Source: DAOSXA01 sp964526835
GTDB taxonomy: Bacteria; Zixibacteria; MSB-5A5; GN15; FEB-12
Assembly (NCBI GenBank): GCA_964526835.1
Contig: CAZGMK010000008.1
Span: 87,823-151,822 of the forward strand
DNA: 64,000 bases
Reading direction: 5' to 3'
Below the pieces are notes generated by a model that was given only the letters and a program-made list of their open reading frames with translations, was not told the DNA's origin and made no database searches. Shown one piece after another: positions 52,226 through 61,290 of this stretch. Made by a program: the position numbers and the translations under genes. Position 1 is the stretch's first letter; every line of letters starts with the position of its first letter.

Positions 52226-54157
52226 ATGGGTAAGGTAATCGGAATAGACCTGGGAACGACGAACTCTTGCGTGGCGGTCCTCGAAGGCAAGGAAGCCACT
52301 GTCATCACAAACCAGGAGGGCTCGCGGACCACGCCCTCGGTGGTCGGCTTTACTAAGGACGGCGAGCGTCTGGTGGGCGCCGCGGCCAAACGTCAGGCCA
52401 TAACCAACCCCGAGAACACGGTATTCTCGATAAAGCGCTTCATGGGACGCCGCTACGAAGAGGTCTCGTCCGAAGAAAAGATCGTCCCCTATCGTGTACT
52501 GGCTGATGACAACGGCAACGTGCAGGTCGAGATCAAAGACAAGCGCTACTCCCCTCCCGAAATTTCCGCCATGATTCTCCGTTCGCTGAAGAGGGCTGCC
52601 GAGGAGTACCTTGGCGAGGAAGTGAAACAGGCGGTCATTACAGTCCCCGCTTACTTCAATGACTCTCAACGCCAGGCTACCAAAGATGCCGGTCGCATTG
52701 CAGGTCTGGAAGTAATGCGGATCATCAACGAGCCGACCGCAGCCTCTCTGGCCTACGGGCTGAACAAGAAGACCAACGAGAAGATCGCGGTTTACGACCT
52801 CGGCGGTGGGACCTTCGATGTCTCGATTCTGGAGATCGGCGACGGCGTCTTTGAAGTGCATTCGACCAACGGCGACAGCCATCTCGGCGGCGACGATTTC
52901 GACCAGAAGGTTATCGACTGGATGGCCGACGAATTCAGGAAGTCCAGCGGCATAGATTTGCGGCAGGATCGCATGGCCCTGCAACGGCTCAAGGAAGCTG
53001 CGGAGAAGGCCAAGATAGAGCTGTCATCAACCATGCAGACCAATGTGAATTTGCCATTCATCACGGCGGATCAGTCCGGTCCCAAGCATCTTGATCTGAC
53101 CTTGTCGCGGGCCAAGTTCGAACAGCTAACCGATGACCTCGTGCAGCGCACGGTCCAGCCGTGCAAGAGCGCCCTGGCCGACGCCAAGCTCGAACCTCGG
53201 GACATCGACGAAGTGGTTTTGGTTGGCGGCATGACTCGCATGCCCCGCATTGTCCAGCTGGTGCAGGAGCTGTTCGGCAAGGAACCTCACAAGGGCGTTA
53301 ACCCTGATGAAGTCGTGGCCATCGGAGCAGCCATCCAGGGCGGCGTTCTCTCCGGCGATATGAAGGACGTCGTGCTGCTGGATGTTACGCCGCTGTCACT
53401 CGGTATCGAGACCCTCGGCGGCGTCATGACGAAGCTGATTGAGCGCAACACTACCATTCCGACTCGCAAGTCACAGATCTTCTCAACCGCCGAGGACAAC
53501 CAACCCGCTGTTTCGATTCACGTTCTGCAGGGAGAGCGCCAAATGGCGGTCGACAACCGTACCCTGGGACGTTTCGATCTGGTGGGGATCCCGCCGGCGC
53601 CTCGCGGCATGCCGCAGATTGAGGTGACCTTTGACATCGACGCCAACGGCATTGTCAATGTCAGCGCCAAAGACAAGGCGACCGGCAAGGAGCAGTCTAT
53701 CAAGATCGAGGTCTCCAGCGGCCTGTCGGAGGAGGAAGTCGATCGGATGGTCCGCGACGCCGAGAAGAACGCCGAAGAGGACAAGAAGAAAGCCGAGCTC
53801 ATCAAGGCGCGCAACGAGTCCGATCAGTTCGTCTACGCTACCGAGAAGACTCTCAAGGAACACGGCGACAAGATATCGGAAGATGAGAAGAAGGACATCG
53901 AGTCGAAACTTGACGCCCTCAAGCAGGCACAGGAGGGCGATTCTATCGAGGCCATCAACCAGGCCCGCGAGGAACTGATGCAAGCTTCTCACAAACTGGC
54001 CGAACAGATGTACAAGGAAGCCGAAGCGGCCGGAGCGCAGCAGAGCGCAGGCGCCGGTGGTCACGACACCGGCCAGCCGGGCGAGAGTCCTGAGACCGGC
54101 GACGATGACGGCGCGGTAGATGCTGACTACGAAGTCGTGGACGACGACAAGAAGTGA
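52226..54157 (+). CDS. dnaK: Chaperone DnaK (Hsp70)
   Basis: ATP-dependent folding chaperone. It has 643 residues, the normal length. The ATPase starts MGKVIGIDLGTTNSCVAVLE and has YDLGGGTFDVSILEIGDGVF. The interdomain linker is VVLLDVTPLSLGIETLGG. The lid and acidic C-terminal tail end EVVDDDKK with the usual Asp/Glu-rich tail. AAGGAGA lies 8 bases before the ATG. It is followed by dnaJ after 11 bp. Confidence 0.99.
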   Translation: MGKVIGIDLGTTNSCVAVLEGKEATVITNQEGSRTTPSVVGFTKDGERLVGAAAKRQAITNPENTVFSIKRFMGRRYEEVSSEEKIVPYRVLADDNGNVQVEIKDKRYSPPEISAMILRSLKRAAEEYLGEEVKQAVITVPAYFNDSQRQATKDAGRIAGLEVMRIINEPTAASLAYGLNKKTNEKIAVYDLGGGTFDVSILEIGDGVFEVHSTNGDSHLGGDDFDQKVIDWMADEFRKSSGIDLRQDRMALQRLKEAAEKAKIELSSTMQTNVNLPFITADQSGPKHLDLTLSRAKFEQLTDDLVQRTVQPCKSALADAKLEPRDIDEVVLVGGMTRMPRIVQLVQELFGKEPHKGVNPDEVVAIGAAIQGGVLSGDMKDVVLLDVTPLSLGIETLGGVMTKLIERNTTIPTRKSQIFSTAEDNQPAVSIHVLQGERQMAVDNRTLGRFDLVGIPPAPRGMPQIEVTFDIDANGIVNVSAKDKATGKEQSIKIEVSSGLSEEEVDRMVRDAEKNAEEDKKKAELIKARNESDQFVYATEKTLKEHGDKISEDEKKDIESKLDALKQAQEGDSIEAINQAREELMQASHKLAEQMYKEAEAAGAQQSAGAGGHDTGQPGESPETGDDDGAVDADYEVVDDDKK

Positions 54158-54168
54158 TGAATCTATAG

Positions 54169-55326
54169 ATGAGCAAACGCGACTACTACGAAGTTCTCGG
54201 AGTTGACCGGGGCGCCGGTGAGACCGAAATAAAGTCCGCCTACCGCAAGCTGGCGCTGAAGTTCCACCCGGATCGAAATCCCGACAACAAGGACGCCGAG
54301 GAGAGATTCAAGGAAGCCACCGAGGCCTACGAGGTTCTCAAAGACTCACAGAAGCGCCGCATGTACGACCAGTTCGGCCATGCGGGTCTCGGGCAGAATG
54401 CGGGCGCGGGCTTCGGCTTCGGCGCTGGATTTGATATTGGCGATGCTCTGCGAGCTTTTATGCGTGACTTCGGCGGTGGGTCAGTCTTTGAGGATCTGTT
54501 CGGCGGGATGGCCGGTGGTGGACGTGGCAGGCGCCGCAATAGGGGTGAGGACCTGCGGGTCAGGGTCAAGCTCTCCCTGGAAGAGATTGCGGCGGGCGTG
54601 AAGAAGAAAGTCCGTGTCCAGCGCCTGGTCCGCTGCGAGAAATGCCGCGGCTCCGGTTTGGCCGAGGGGGCCTCGCGTAAGACCTGCGCCCAGTGTCGCG
54701 GCGCGGGTCAGGTCAGACAGATCACCCGGACCTTTCTGGGGACAGTGCAGCAGGTAACAACGTGCAGCGCTTGTCGCGGCGCCGGCGAGGTCATCTCGGA
54801 ACCGTGTCCCAATTGTCATGGCGAAAGCCGCCAGCGTGGTTCGACCGAGGTGACTCTGGATATCCCACCCGGGGTCAGTTCCGGCAATTACATGACTGTC
54901 GACGGTATGGGCAATCTGGCGCCAAACAATGGGCCGCCCGGGGATCTGATAGCCGTTTTCGAAGAGGAGCCGCACGAAACTTTCACCCGTCACGGCGACA
55001 ACGTTGTCATCGAGCAGCCCATATCGTTCATTACTGCTGCTCTCGGCGGCGCTGTAACCGTACCGACGCTCGATGGTGAGGAGTCGCTGAAGATTCCCGC
55101 CGGCACCCAGTCCGGCAAGATGATCAAGATGCGCGGCAAGGGCATCCCTCATCTGCAGCGGGGCGGAAGGGGCGATCAATTGGTGCGGGTCATCGTCTGG
55201 GTACCGACCAGGCTTAGTAGCCGTGATAAGGAGTTGCTGCGCCAGTTGGCCGAGTCGGAATCATTCGAGGCTCCAACCGGGGGAAAGTCGTTCCTGGACA
55301 AGTTACGTGAAACTCTCGGCGTCTAG
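54169..55326 (+). CDS. dnaJ: Co-chaperone DnaJ (Hsp40)
   Basis: Stimulates DnaK ATPase and delivers substrates. It has 385 residues. J domain 1-70 with HPD in LKFHPDRNPDN, a Gly/Phe-rich linker (GHAGLGQNAGAGFGFGAGFD), and a zinc domain with four CxxC repeats: CEKCRGSG, CAQCRGAG, CSACRGAG and CPNCHGES. The last repeat lacks the final Gly of CxxCxGxG, as in some other DnaJs. The C-terminal substrate domains are complete. Confidence 0.98.
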   Translation: MSKRDYYEVLGVDRGAGETEIKSAYRKLALKFHPDRNPDNKDAEERFKEATEAYEVLKDSQKRRMYDQFGHAGLGQNAGAGFGFGAGFDIGDALRAFMRDFGGGSVFEDLFGGMAGGGRGRRRNRGEDLRVRVKLSLEEIAAGVKKKVRVQRLVRCEKCRGSGLAEGASRKTCAQCRGAGQVRQITRTFLGTVQQVTTCSACRGAGEVISEPCPNCHGESRQRGSTEVTLDIPPGVSSGNYMTVDGMGNLAPNNGPPGDLIAVFEEEPHETFTRHGDNVVIEQPISFITAALGGAVTVPTLDGEESLKIPAGTQSGKMIKMRGKGIPHLQRGGRGDQLVRVIVWVPTRLSSRDKELLRQLAESESFEAPTGGKSFLDKLRETLGV

Positions 55327-55336
55327 GTGGGTTCAG

Positions 55337-56218
55337 ATGGCGGAGACAAGAGGATATCTTGAGGTCAGCTTCGATGTCCCGTCCGATTACTGCGATGCGG
55401 TCTGCAGTTTCATCATCGACAACATAACCGGCGGCATCGTACTGGAGGAAGAGGAAGGTCGATCCCTCGTCGGGTTACGCTTCTACGTTCCCCGGGACGA
55501 CTCCCGCTTCAGGGCTCGTCTTGATGAGTTTTTGGCGGCCCTGGTCGAGCAGGGTATGGGGGGGCTGCCGCAGATCGCGACCAAGCCTGTCTGTTCGGCA
55601 GATTGGGAGGATGCCTACCGTCAATCGGTCCGACCTATCCGGGTTCTAAAAGATGTCGGAGTGCGACCGCCATGGTTTGACCGAGACCCGCAAGTAGTTC
55701 ATGACATAATTATCGAACCCAAGATGGCCTTCGGCACCGGCCAGCACGAAACCACTCGTTCGTGCCTTGAGGCAATCTATCGCCGTATGCGGCCCGGTTA
55801 CCGAGTGCTTGATGTGGGCTGTGGCTCCGGCATTCTGTCGATCCTGGCCGACCAGCTGGGCGCGAAGTATTTGAAAGCTGTCGACTACGATGCCGCGGCG
55901 GTGGACAACTGCCGCGAGAATTTCGAGATCAACGGGGTCAACGCCGAATTCAATATCTGCCTCGGCTCGATTGAGCAAGCCGACGGCGACCCGCCCTACG
56001 ACCTCGTTATCGCCAATATCATAACGGACACGATTGTCGAGATGCTGCCCCAGCTCAAGGCCGCTGCCGTGTTGGGAGGCACGCTCGTCCTCTCCGGGAT
56101 CCTCGACCGCTACGCCGACGATCTCATCAAGGCTCTGGCCAGTCACGGCCTGACCGAGTTTGAAGTCATCACCGACAACGAGTGGCGCACCTTCTCGGTG
56201 ACTGTCAAAGAGGACTGA
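55337..56218 (+). CDS. prmA: Ribosomal protein L11 methyltransferase PrmA
   Basis: SAM-dependent trimethylation of L11. From the ATG at 55337 it has 293 residues; the frame is open back into dnaJ, but the N-terminal MAETRGYLEVSFDVPSDYCD is the expected beginning. Motif I is VLDVGCGSGILSILADQLGA, with the family signature MAFGTGQHETTR before it and NIITDTIVEMLP after. It is 10 bp downstream of dnaJ, an arrangement found in many bacteria with prmA-rsmE. Confidence 0.95.
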   Translation: MAETRGYLEVSFDVPSDYCDAVCSFIIDNITGGIVLEEEEGRSLVGLRFYVPRDDSRFRARLDEFLAALVEQGMGGLPQIATKPVCSADWEDAYRQSVRPIRVLKDVGVRPPWFDRDPQVVHDIIIEPKMAFGTGQHETTRSCLEAIYRRMRPGYRVLDVGCGSGILSILADQLGAKYLKAVDYDAAAVDNCRENFEINGVNAEFNICLGSIEQADGDPPYDLVIANIITDTIVEMLPQLKAAAVLGGTLVLSGILDRYADDLIKALASHGLTEFEVITDNEWRTFSVTVKED

Positions 56219-56220
56219 CG

Positions 56221-56967
56221 ATGGAGGCGCCGCTGTTCCACGTGCCGCCGGATGAAGTCTCGGGTACATCCATAGAACTCCCCGCTGCTGAGGCGCGACA
56301 TGCGGTCAGGGTTCTGCGAATGAAGAAGGGCGATCCTGCGATCGTGGTGGATGGGCGCGGCATGGCCTATCGTGGATTCCTCGAGAAGACCAGCGCCGGG
56401 GCGGTGACGATCGCTGTTCATCAGACACTGCGGAACCTCGGTGAGCCGATCGTCAAGCTGACTCTGGCGGCCGGCATATCAACCGCCGGCAAATTCGACA
56501 CGGTGGTTCAGAAGGCGACTGAATTGGGCGCTTCGCGGATAGTCCCGCTGACCTGTGCCAAGGCCAGGGTGAAACTCGATGACCCCAAACGGGCCGAATC
56601 GAGGCGAAAACGGCTTTCGAAAGTGGCCCTGGCAGCCATGAAACAATGCCGTCGCTCGGTCTGTCCCTCGATCGATGCGCCGATGCTGTTTGGCGATTTC
56701 CTTGCCGAGTCCCCAGAATACGACCGGCGCATTATCTTCGATTCACGCCCACCGCACAGGCTGCTTGCAGACGTACTTGACGGGGCTGGGCTGCGAGCCG
56801 TGGCGGTACTCGTCGGACCGGAGTCCGGCTTCTCGCAGGAGGAAATCCTGGCCGCCAGGGCGGCGGGTTTCGATGTCGTTGGTATGGGCGCGCGAGTCCT
56901 GCGCACCGAGACCGCGGCGCCGGTCGCCTGCGCCCTCGTGATGAGCGCCCTCGACGAACTGAACTAA
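56221..56967 (+). CDS. rsmE: 16S rRNA m3U1498 methyltransferase RsmE
   Basis: Methylates U1498 of 16S rRNA; a SPOUT-fold enzyme. From the ATG at 56221, two bases after the prmA stop, it has 248 residues. N-terminal PUA-like part with ELPAAEARHAVRVLRMKKGD. The SPOUT core has KATELGASRIVPLTCAKARV, the SAM loop VGPESGFSQEEILAAR (GPEGGF in most members, with Gly to Ser here) and RVLRTETAAPVA. All key knot residues are present. Confidence 0.95.
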   Translation: MEAPLFHVPPDEVSGTSIELPAAEARHAVRVLRMKKGDPAIVVDGRGMAYRGFLEKTSAGAVTIAVHQTLRNLGEPIVKLTLAAGISTAGKFDTVVQKATELGASRIVPLTCAKARVKLDDPKRAESRRKRLSKVALAAMKQCRRSVCPSIDAPMLFGDFLAESPEYDRRIIFDSRPPHRLLADVLDGAGLRAVAVLVGPESGFSQEEILAARAAGFDVVGMGARVLRTETAAPVACALVMSALDELN

Positions 56968-56970
56968 TCG

Positions 56971-57777
56971 GTGGGCGGGCCGATAAACCACTATATGAAT
57001 ACCTGCTATCTTGTCCTGGTCGGGCTGACGGGCCTGGCTGTCGGCTCCTTCCTGAATGTCGTCATATACCGCCTTCCGCGCAGGATCATGTGGCGCGCCA
57101 GCCGATCGGTGTGTCCTGCGTGCGGCGAAAGGCTCAAGTGGTATCATAATCTGCCGGTGGTAAGCTACATTGTGCTGGGGGGGCGCTGCGCTTTCTGCGC
57201 CGCGCGCATCTCCGTTCGTTATCCCCTGGTTGAGTTGTTCAACGTCGGTCTGTGGCTGCTGGTTCTCCATCTGTTCGGCCCGAGCTGGCAGTTCATTGGC
57301 TTCTCGCTGCTGGGGTCAGGACTCATCGCAGTATTCTTCATCGATCTGGATCACCAGATCATCCCGGACTCGATCACCCTTCCGGGGATTGCCGTGGGAT
57401 TGGCCGTATCCCTGGCGCCTGACGGCATCGGCATCGTCCAGTCCGGCATCGGTGTGCTTGTCGGCGGAGTGGGACTGCTCCTGGTGGCCTTAGGGGGGGA
57501 CTGGCTCTTCAAAAAGGAATCGCTGGGCGGCGGCGACATAAAAATGGCTGCCATGCTGGGAGCCTTCCTGGGCTGGCAGAAGTTGCTTTTCGTATTCATC
57601 GCAGCTGCGTTCGTCGGTGTCATTGTCTCGGTCATCTGGATGGCGATATCGGCCCGAATCCGATCCACTCGAATGATACCGTTCGGCCCCTTTCTGGCCA
57701 CGGCGGCGATCATCGCCGTCATCTGGGGGGACACGATCATCGATTACTACAAGACCAATTTCCTGGGGCTTGGATAA
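56971..57777 (+). CDS. Prepilin peptidase (PilD/GspO family)
   Basis: Inner-membrane aspartate protease that cleaves and N-methylates type IV prepilins and pseudopilins. It has 268 residues with about eight TM helices. The N-terminal GSFLNVVIYRLPRRIM is typical. The zinc-binding cytoplasmic loop carries two CxxC pairs (CPACGERLKWYH and CAFC), so the methylase domain is intact. Catalytic aspartates lie in FIDLDHQIIPD and GGGDIKM. A GTG at 56971 and an ATG at 56995 are possible starts; neither has a good ribosome-binding site. No pilin genes are nearby. Confidence 0.94.
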   Translation: MGGPINHYMNTCYLVLVGLTGLAVGSFLNVVIYRLPRRIMWRASRSVCPACGERLKWYHNLPVVSYIVLGGRCAFCAARISVRYPLVELFNVGLWLLVLHLFGPSWQFIGFSLLGSGLIAVFFIDLDHQIIPDSITLPGIAVGLAVSLAPDGIGIVQSGIGVLVGGVGLLLVALGGDWLFKKESLGGGDIKMAAMLGAFLGWQKLLFVFIAAAFVGVIVSVIWMAISARIRSTRMIPFGPFLATAAIIAVIWGDTIIDYYKTNFLGLG

Positions 57778-57804
57778 CTGGTTCCGCCAAGGAGGTCTCG
57801 CACT

Positions 57805-59676
57805 ATGGGTCGGCCGGCAAATCGGAGGAATCGCTTCGAATCACAAGTCCAGCTTGGCCTTCTGGCCATTGTGCTGACCTTGCTGTGCCTCGATGTCGCC
57901 GCCAACTACGTCATCTTCCGGGCGCGCGAAACCGAAGGCTCTCACTTGCGCACCGAACTCAAAAGGGCCACTGTAGCCGCCTCCAGAGCATTGACTCCGA
58001 GGAGCGTCGACGGTTTCCCCGAGAGCGTCCGCGGCAGCATCCAACGCGACTTCGATCTGCCCGCACTGATCTACATTCCGGCGAAGACAGCCGAATTGAG
58101 TAAATCGGGCTGGCGATCCTGGCTGACGGTCGTCTCCGACTCCGACCGCCGCTGGCTGCATCGTCTGACGGCCGAAGGCGCACCGGCGGAGGTGTCGACG
58201 GCTCCACTCAAAATCGGCGGCAGTTACTACGCGTGGCTGCACGCACCGGAGGGTCCCGACGGACGAGGCCTCATAGTCGCTGTCGCCGAGCGGCCGGTTT
58301 TGGCCTGGCTCGACACGGCCGGGAAGTACGTTCTTTGGGGAAGCGCCCTGGCCCCCCTGGCGGCCCTGGCGTTGTATCTGTTGCTGGTTCGGCTGATTCG
58401 GCGGCCCTTTCGACTGATTCGTATGCAGGCCGAGCAGGCCGGCAGACCGGTCGCTGATCCGACCGATGACGCCGCTGAGCTGGTAGCTGAGTATCGGCGC
58501 ATAATCGAGGAACTGCGCGACAAGGAATCCCAACTGACCGAACTCAACCATCGGCTCAGCAGTCGGGCGGAAACCATAGAGGAATTCAATCGATACCTGC
58601 TGCGCTCAATGAGCAGCGGAGTGATCATGGTTGGCGCCGATGGCAAAATCGCTGAGGCCAACCGGGCCGCCTGCGAGATTCTGCGCGCCGATGAAACGGA
58701 TATCAGGGGCCGACACTACTTCGATCTGCTCAAGGGCAACGTGGACCTGATAAACGATATCAGCAGGGCCCTGGAATGCAATCGCAACTCGGAGTATGCA
58801 GAAGTCACGATGGCGCCTGATGGCCGCGATCCCCTGTGCCTGGGAGCCGCGGTCTCGGTCGTCTCCGATAATGAGGGCAAGCCGCTGGGAGCATCGCTGA
58901 TACTCAATGACCTGACAGAGCTGACCACCCTGCGCCGGGATCTTGAAGGCCAGAAGCGGCTTGCGGCGCTCGGCGAAATGGCCGCGGGTCTGGCCCACCA
59001 GTTGCGCAACTCCATCGGAGCCATCGTGGGCTACGCCACGCTGGTGGGAAGGCGCATGCGGAGAGCCAACCTGGATACACAGCCGGTCCAATCGCTGGCC
59101 GACGAAACCAGGGAAGCCGAACGTCTCATAGAACGATTCCTGTCCTTCACACGGCCCTTCAAATCGGAGCCGAAACTGATTCAGCTGAAAACGGTCGTCG
59201 AGGATACCTTGCGGACAATCCAGATGCAGGGCGAACTGTCCGGAGTGCATCTCAGAACGCACCTGGAGCTGAACCAGCCGGTTCAGGCGGATCCGTTGTT
59301 GCTCAAGCAGACCCTGATCAACCTGATCGAAAACGCAGCCAATGCCTATGACAATCACCGGGGAGAAGTGCGCATCGAATTGGCTCGTCGTGAAGCCGAT
59401 GCCGAGATAATCATCGCCGATGATGGTTGTGGCATAAGCCCGGAGGACCAGGAAAAGATATTCACTCCGTTCTATTCGTCTCGGCCGGGTGGAACCGGCC
59501 TGGGGCTGCCGCTGGCGGCGCGGATCATAGACATGCACGGCGGGCAGATGCGCCTGGAGTCCGAACCCGGTCAGGGCAGCCGATTCATCATCCGCCTGCC
59601 GCTGGCGTCCGGCGGGAACCGGCGCCAATCGCGGCCGGGAGATTCCAGTCCGAAGTCCGCGACGCACGCGCGCTGA
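57805..59676 (+). CDS. Sensor histidine kinase, NtrB-like with PAS domain
   Basis: Autophosphorylates on His and passes phosphate to a response regulator. It has 623 residues. TM1 at about 12-35, periplasmic domain, TM2 at about 172-198, HAMP-like segment, coiled coil, PAS domain at about 262-375 (SMSSGVIMVGADGKIAEANR). The HisKA phospho-acceptor is H398 in LAHQLRNSIGAIVGY. ATPase boxes: N box LIENAANAY, G1 ADDGCGISPEDQEKIF, G2 GGTGLGLPLAARIIDMHGG. The HisKA type fits NtrC-family partners; the nearest NtrC regulator is at 45748. AAGGAGG lies before the start. Confidence 0.93.
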   Translation: MGRPANRRNRFESQVQLGLLAIVLTLLCLDVAANYVIFRARETEGSHLRTELKRATVAASRALTPRSVDGFPESVRGSIQRDFDLPALIYIPAKTAELSKSGWRSWLTVVSDSDRRWLHRLTAEGAPAEVSTAPLKIGGSYYAWLHAPEGPDGRGLIVAVAERPVLAWLDTAGKYVLWGSALAPLAALALYLLLVRLIRRPFRLIRMQAEQAGRPVADPTDDAAELVAEYRRIIEELRDKESQLTELNHRLSSRAETIEEFNRYLLRSMSSGVIMVGADGKIAEANRAACEILRADETDIRGRHYFDLLKGNVDLINDISRALECNRNSEYAEVTMAPDGRDPLCLGAAVSVVSDNEGKPLGASLILNDLTELTTLRRDLEGQKRLAALGEMAAGLAHQLRNSIGAIVGYATLVGRRMRRANLDTQPVQSLADETREAERLIERFLSFTRPFKSEPKLIQLKTVVEDTLRTIQMQGELSGVHLRTHLELNQPVQADPLLLKQTLINLIENAANAYDNHRGEVRIELARREADAEIIIADDGCGISPEDQEKIFTPFYSSRPGGTGLGLPLAARIIDMHGGQMRLESEPGQGSRFIIRLPLASGGNRRQSRPGDSSPKSATHAR

Positions 59677-59765
59677 CCGATTGCTACTTGCAGCAGGCCG
59701 TACAAAAACTCTTCCTGATATCGTGATTTTACATATATTGGGGGCCGACGTTAACAGGAGGCAAA

Positions 59766-60326
59766 ATGTATTCACCGTCTGATTTCCGCAAAGGTCTGCG
59801 GATCGTGGTCGATGATCAACCGTACTATGTAGTCGACTATCAGCATTTCAAAATGGGCCGCGGCAAGGCCAACATACGCACGAAGCTCAAGCACCTGAAG
59901 ACAGGAGCAGTAGTAGAGAAGGTCTTCGGCAGTAATGACTCGTTTCCCCCGCCCGATGTTGAAGAGAAGAAGATGCAGTACCTGTATGAGAACGTCGGCG
60001 AACTGACTTTCATGGATTCGAACACTTTCGAGCAGATAACGGTACCGGTGGAGAATCTCGGCGACGCCAAGTGGTACCTGATCGAAAATGATGAATACAA
60101 GGTGATGTTTCTGGACGGTGAGCCGCTGTCGGTAGACCTGCCGGCCTCGGTTGTGCTGGAGGTTGTCGAGACCGAACCGGCCGCCAAGGGTGATACCGTG
60201 ACCAATGTGACCAAACCGGCCAAGCTGCAGACAGGCCTCCAGGTGAAGGTCCCACCGTTTGTCAAAGAGGGTGATAAGGTCAAGGTCGATACGCGTAGCG
60301 GCGATTACCTGGAACGCGCCAACTAA
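59766..60326 (+). CDS. efp: Elongation factor P with Arg32 at the loop tip
   Basis: Relieves ribosome stalling at proline runs. It has 186 residues. Three beta-barrel domains are complete, ending VDTRSGDYLERAN. The modified loop of domain I reads FKMGRGKANIRTKLKHL, so the tip residue is R32, not the Lys modified in E. coli. Arg32 is rhamnosylated by EarP in Pseudomonas and is unmodified in Thermus, whose loop KLGRGGAK is most similar to this one. No earP or epmA is in the window. AGGAGG lies 7 bases before the ATG. Confidence 0.97.
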   Translation: MYSPSDFRKGLRIVVDDQPYYVVDYQHFKMGRGKANIRTKLKHLKTGAVVEKVFGSNDSFPPPDVEEKKMQYLYENVGELTFMDSNTFEQITVPVENLGDAKWYLIENDEYKVMFLDGEPLSVDLPASVVLEVVETEPAAKGDTVTNVTKPAKLQTGLQVKVPPFVKEGDKVKVDTRSGDYLERAN

Positions 60327-60329
60327 AGC

Positions 60330-60980
60330 ATGGCCTCCTCGCGCCGGGTTATCGGGGTTGACGAGTCGGGCAAGGGCGATTTCTTCGGGCCCTTGGTCGT
60401 GGCGGCGGTACTGGTCCCGGATGAGCAGCGTACTGCTCTGGCCGACCTCGGCGTTCGCGACGGCAAGCAGATCGCCAATCGCAAGCTGATTGCTCTGGAC
60501 AGCCTTATCCGAGAGCGCTGGCCGCACGCCGTTGTCATCGTGCCGCCGGAGTCCTACAACCGTCGTTACGAAGACATCAGGAACCTGAACAAACTCCTGG
60601 CGGACTGTCACGCAGAGGCAATCCATGCCGTCACAGCCGAGCATGAGGCCGATCTGGCCGTCTCCGACAAATTCGGCAAGCCCGAGCTCATCGAACGAGC
60701 TCTGGGGAAGCTCCGCAACGGAATCGAGCTGGATCAGATAGTCAGGGGGGAGGCTATTCCACAGGTGGCGGCGGCCTCCATCGTAGCCCGGGCCGGGTTT
60801 CTGAAGGCGATGCAGGATATGTCCGGCGAGTACGGGATGGAGTTCCCCAGGGGGGCGGCGCCCAAGGTCGATCAAGCGGGCCGGGAGTTTGTGCGTCTGT
60901 TCGGTCCGGACCAATTGCCCAGGGTCGCGAAAGTACATTTCAAGAACTTCCAGCGCGCGACGAAGTTGACGTTGTTTTAG
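60330..60980 (+). CDS. rnhC: Ribonuclease HIII, catalytic domain only
   Basis: Removes RNA from RNA/DNA hybrids. It has 216 residues. The family motif IGVDESGKGDFFGPLVVAAV (from residue 8) has catalytic D11 and E12; D113 in SDKFGK is likely a third. VAAASIVARAGF is also present. The usual HIII N-terminal substrate-binding (TBP-like) domain of about 80 residues is missing: there is no upstream space in this frame, since efp ends 3 bp before. DESGKGD rather than the HII form (DEAGRG) supports HIII. Confidence 0.9.
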   Translation: MASSRRVIGVDESGKGDFFGPLVVAAVLVPDEQRTALADLGVRDGKQIANRKLIALDSLIRERWPHAVVIVPPESYNRRYEDIRNLNKLLADCHAEAIHAVTAEHEADLAVSDKFGKPELIERALGKLRNGIELDQIVRGEAIPQVAAASIVARAGFLKAMQDMSGEYGMEFPRGAAPKVDQAGREFVRLFGPDQLPRVAKVHFKNFQRATKLTLF

Positions 60981-60997
60981 CGTTTCAAGTCGTAGTC

Positions 60998-61045
60998 GTA
61001 GGTCGAAACCCCCGCCCCGAAGGGGTCGCGAAGCGAGGTTTCGAC
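60998..61045 (+). repeat. Inverted repeat GTAGGTCGAAACC type
   Basis: GTAGGTCGAAACCCC at the left and GCGAAGCGAGGTTTCGAC at the right, with GTCGAAACC/GGTTTCGAC arms. It is the sister copy, in the opposite orientation, of 36093-36146. It starts 17 bp after the RNase HIII stop. Confidence 0.78.
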
Positions 61046-61049
61046 ATTA

Positions 61050-61290
61050 GACATTAGGAGAAGTCGTGGTGGCTTCGCTGGACCTTGGCATCGGGCAGAG
61101 TGTCAAAACCTCAGGGATTTTGACTGCTTTGGTAATCCCTGGCCGGGTGGGAACATACCAATCTGTACTCGTTGCACCGCTCCGCGGTGCAACGCTGCCT
61201 TGGCCGTTCTGCGGCCGTTGGCCTGTACGAACCCCTCGGGTGCGAATGTTCAAACTGGGACCTTTGTCCCACCTGAAAGGTGGGGCACCC
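61050..61290. repeat. Cluster of five different short palindromes
   Basis: GTCAAAACC-TCAGG-GATTTTGAC (61102-61124), GTTGCACCGC-TCC-GCGGTGCAAC (61171-61193), GGCCG-TTCTG-CGGCC (near 61202-61216) and CCCACCT-GAA-AGGTGGG (61268-61284), plus the neighbouring 60998 repeat. No coding sequence is supported. The last palindrome abuts the truncated transposase. Confidence 0.65.

Noticed and set aside
59772..60938. 388-residue minus-strand frame over efp and RNase HIII
   Set aside because: Covers two well-supported genes on the opposite strand.
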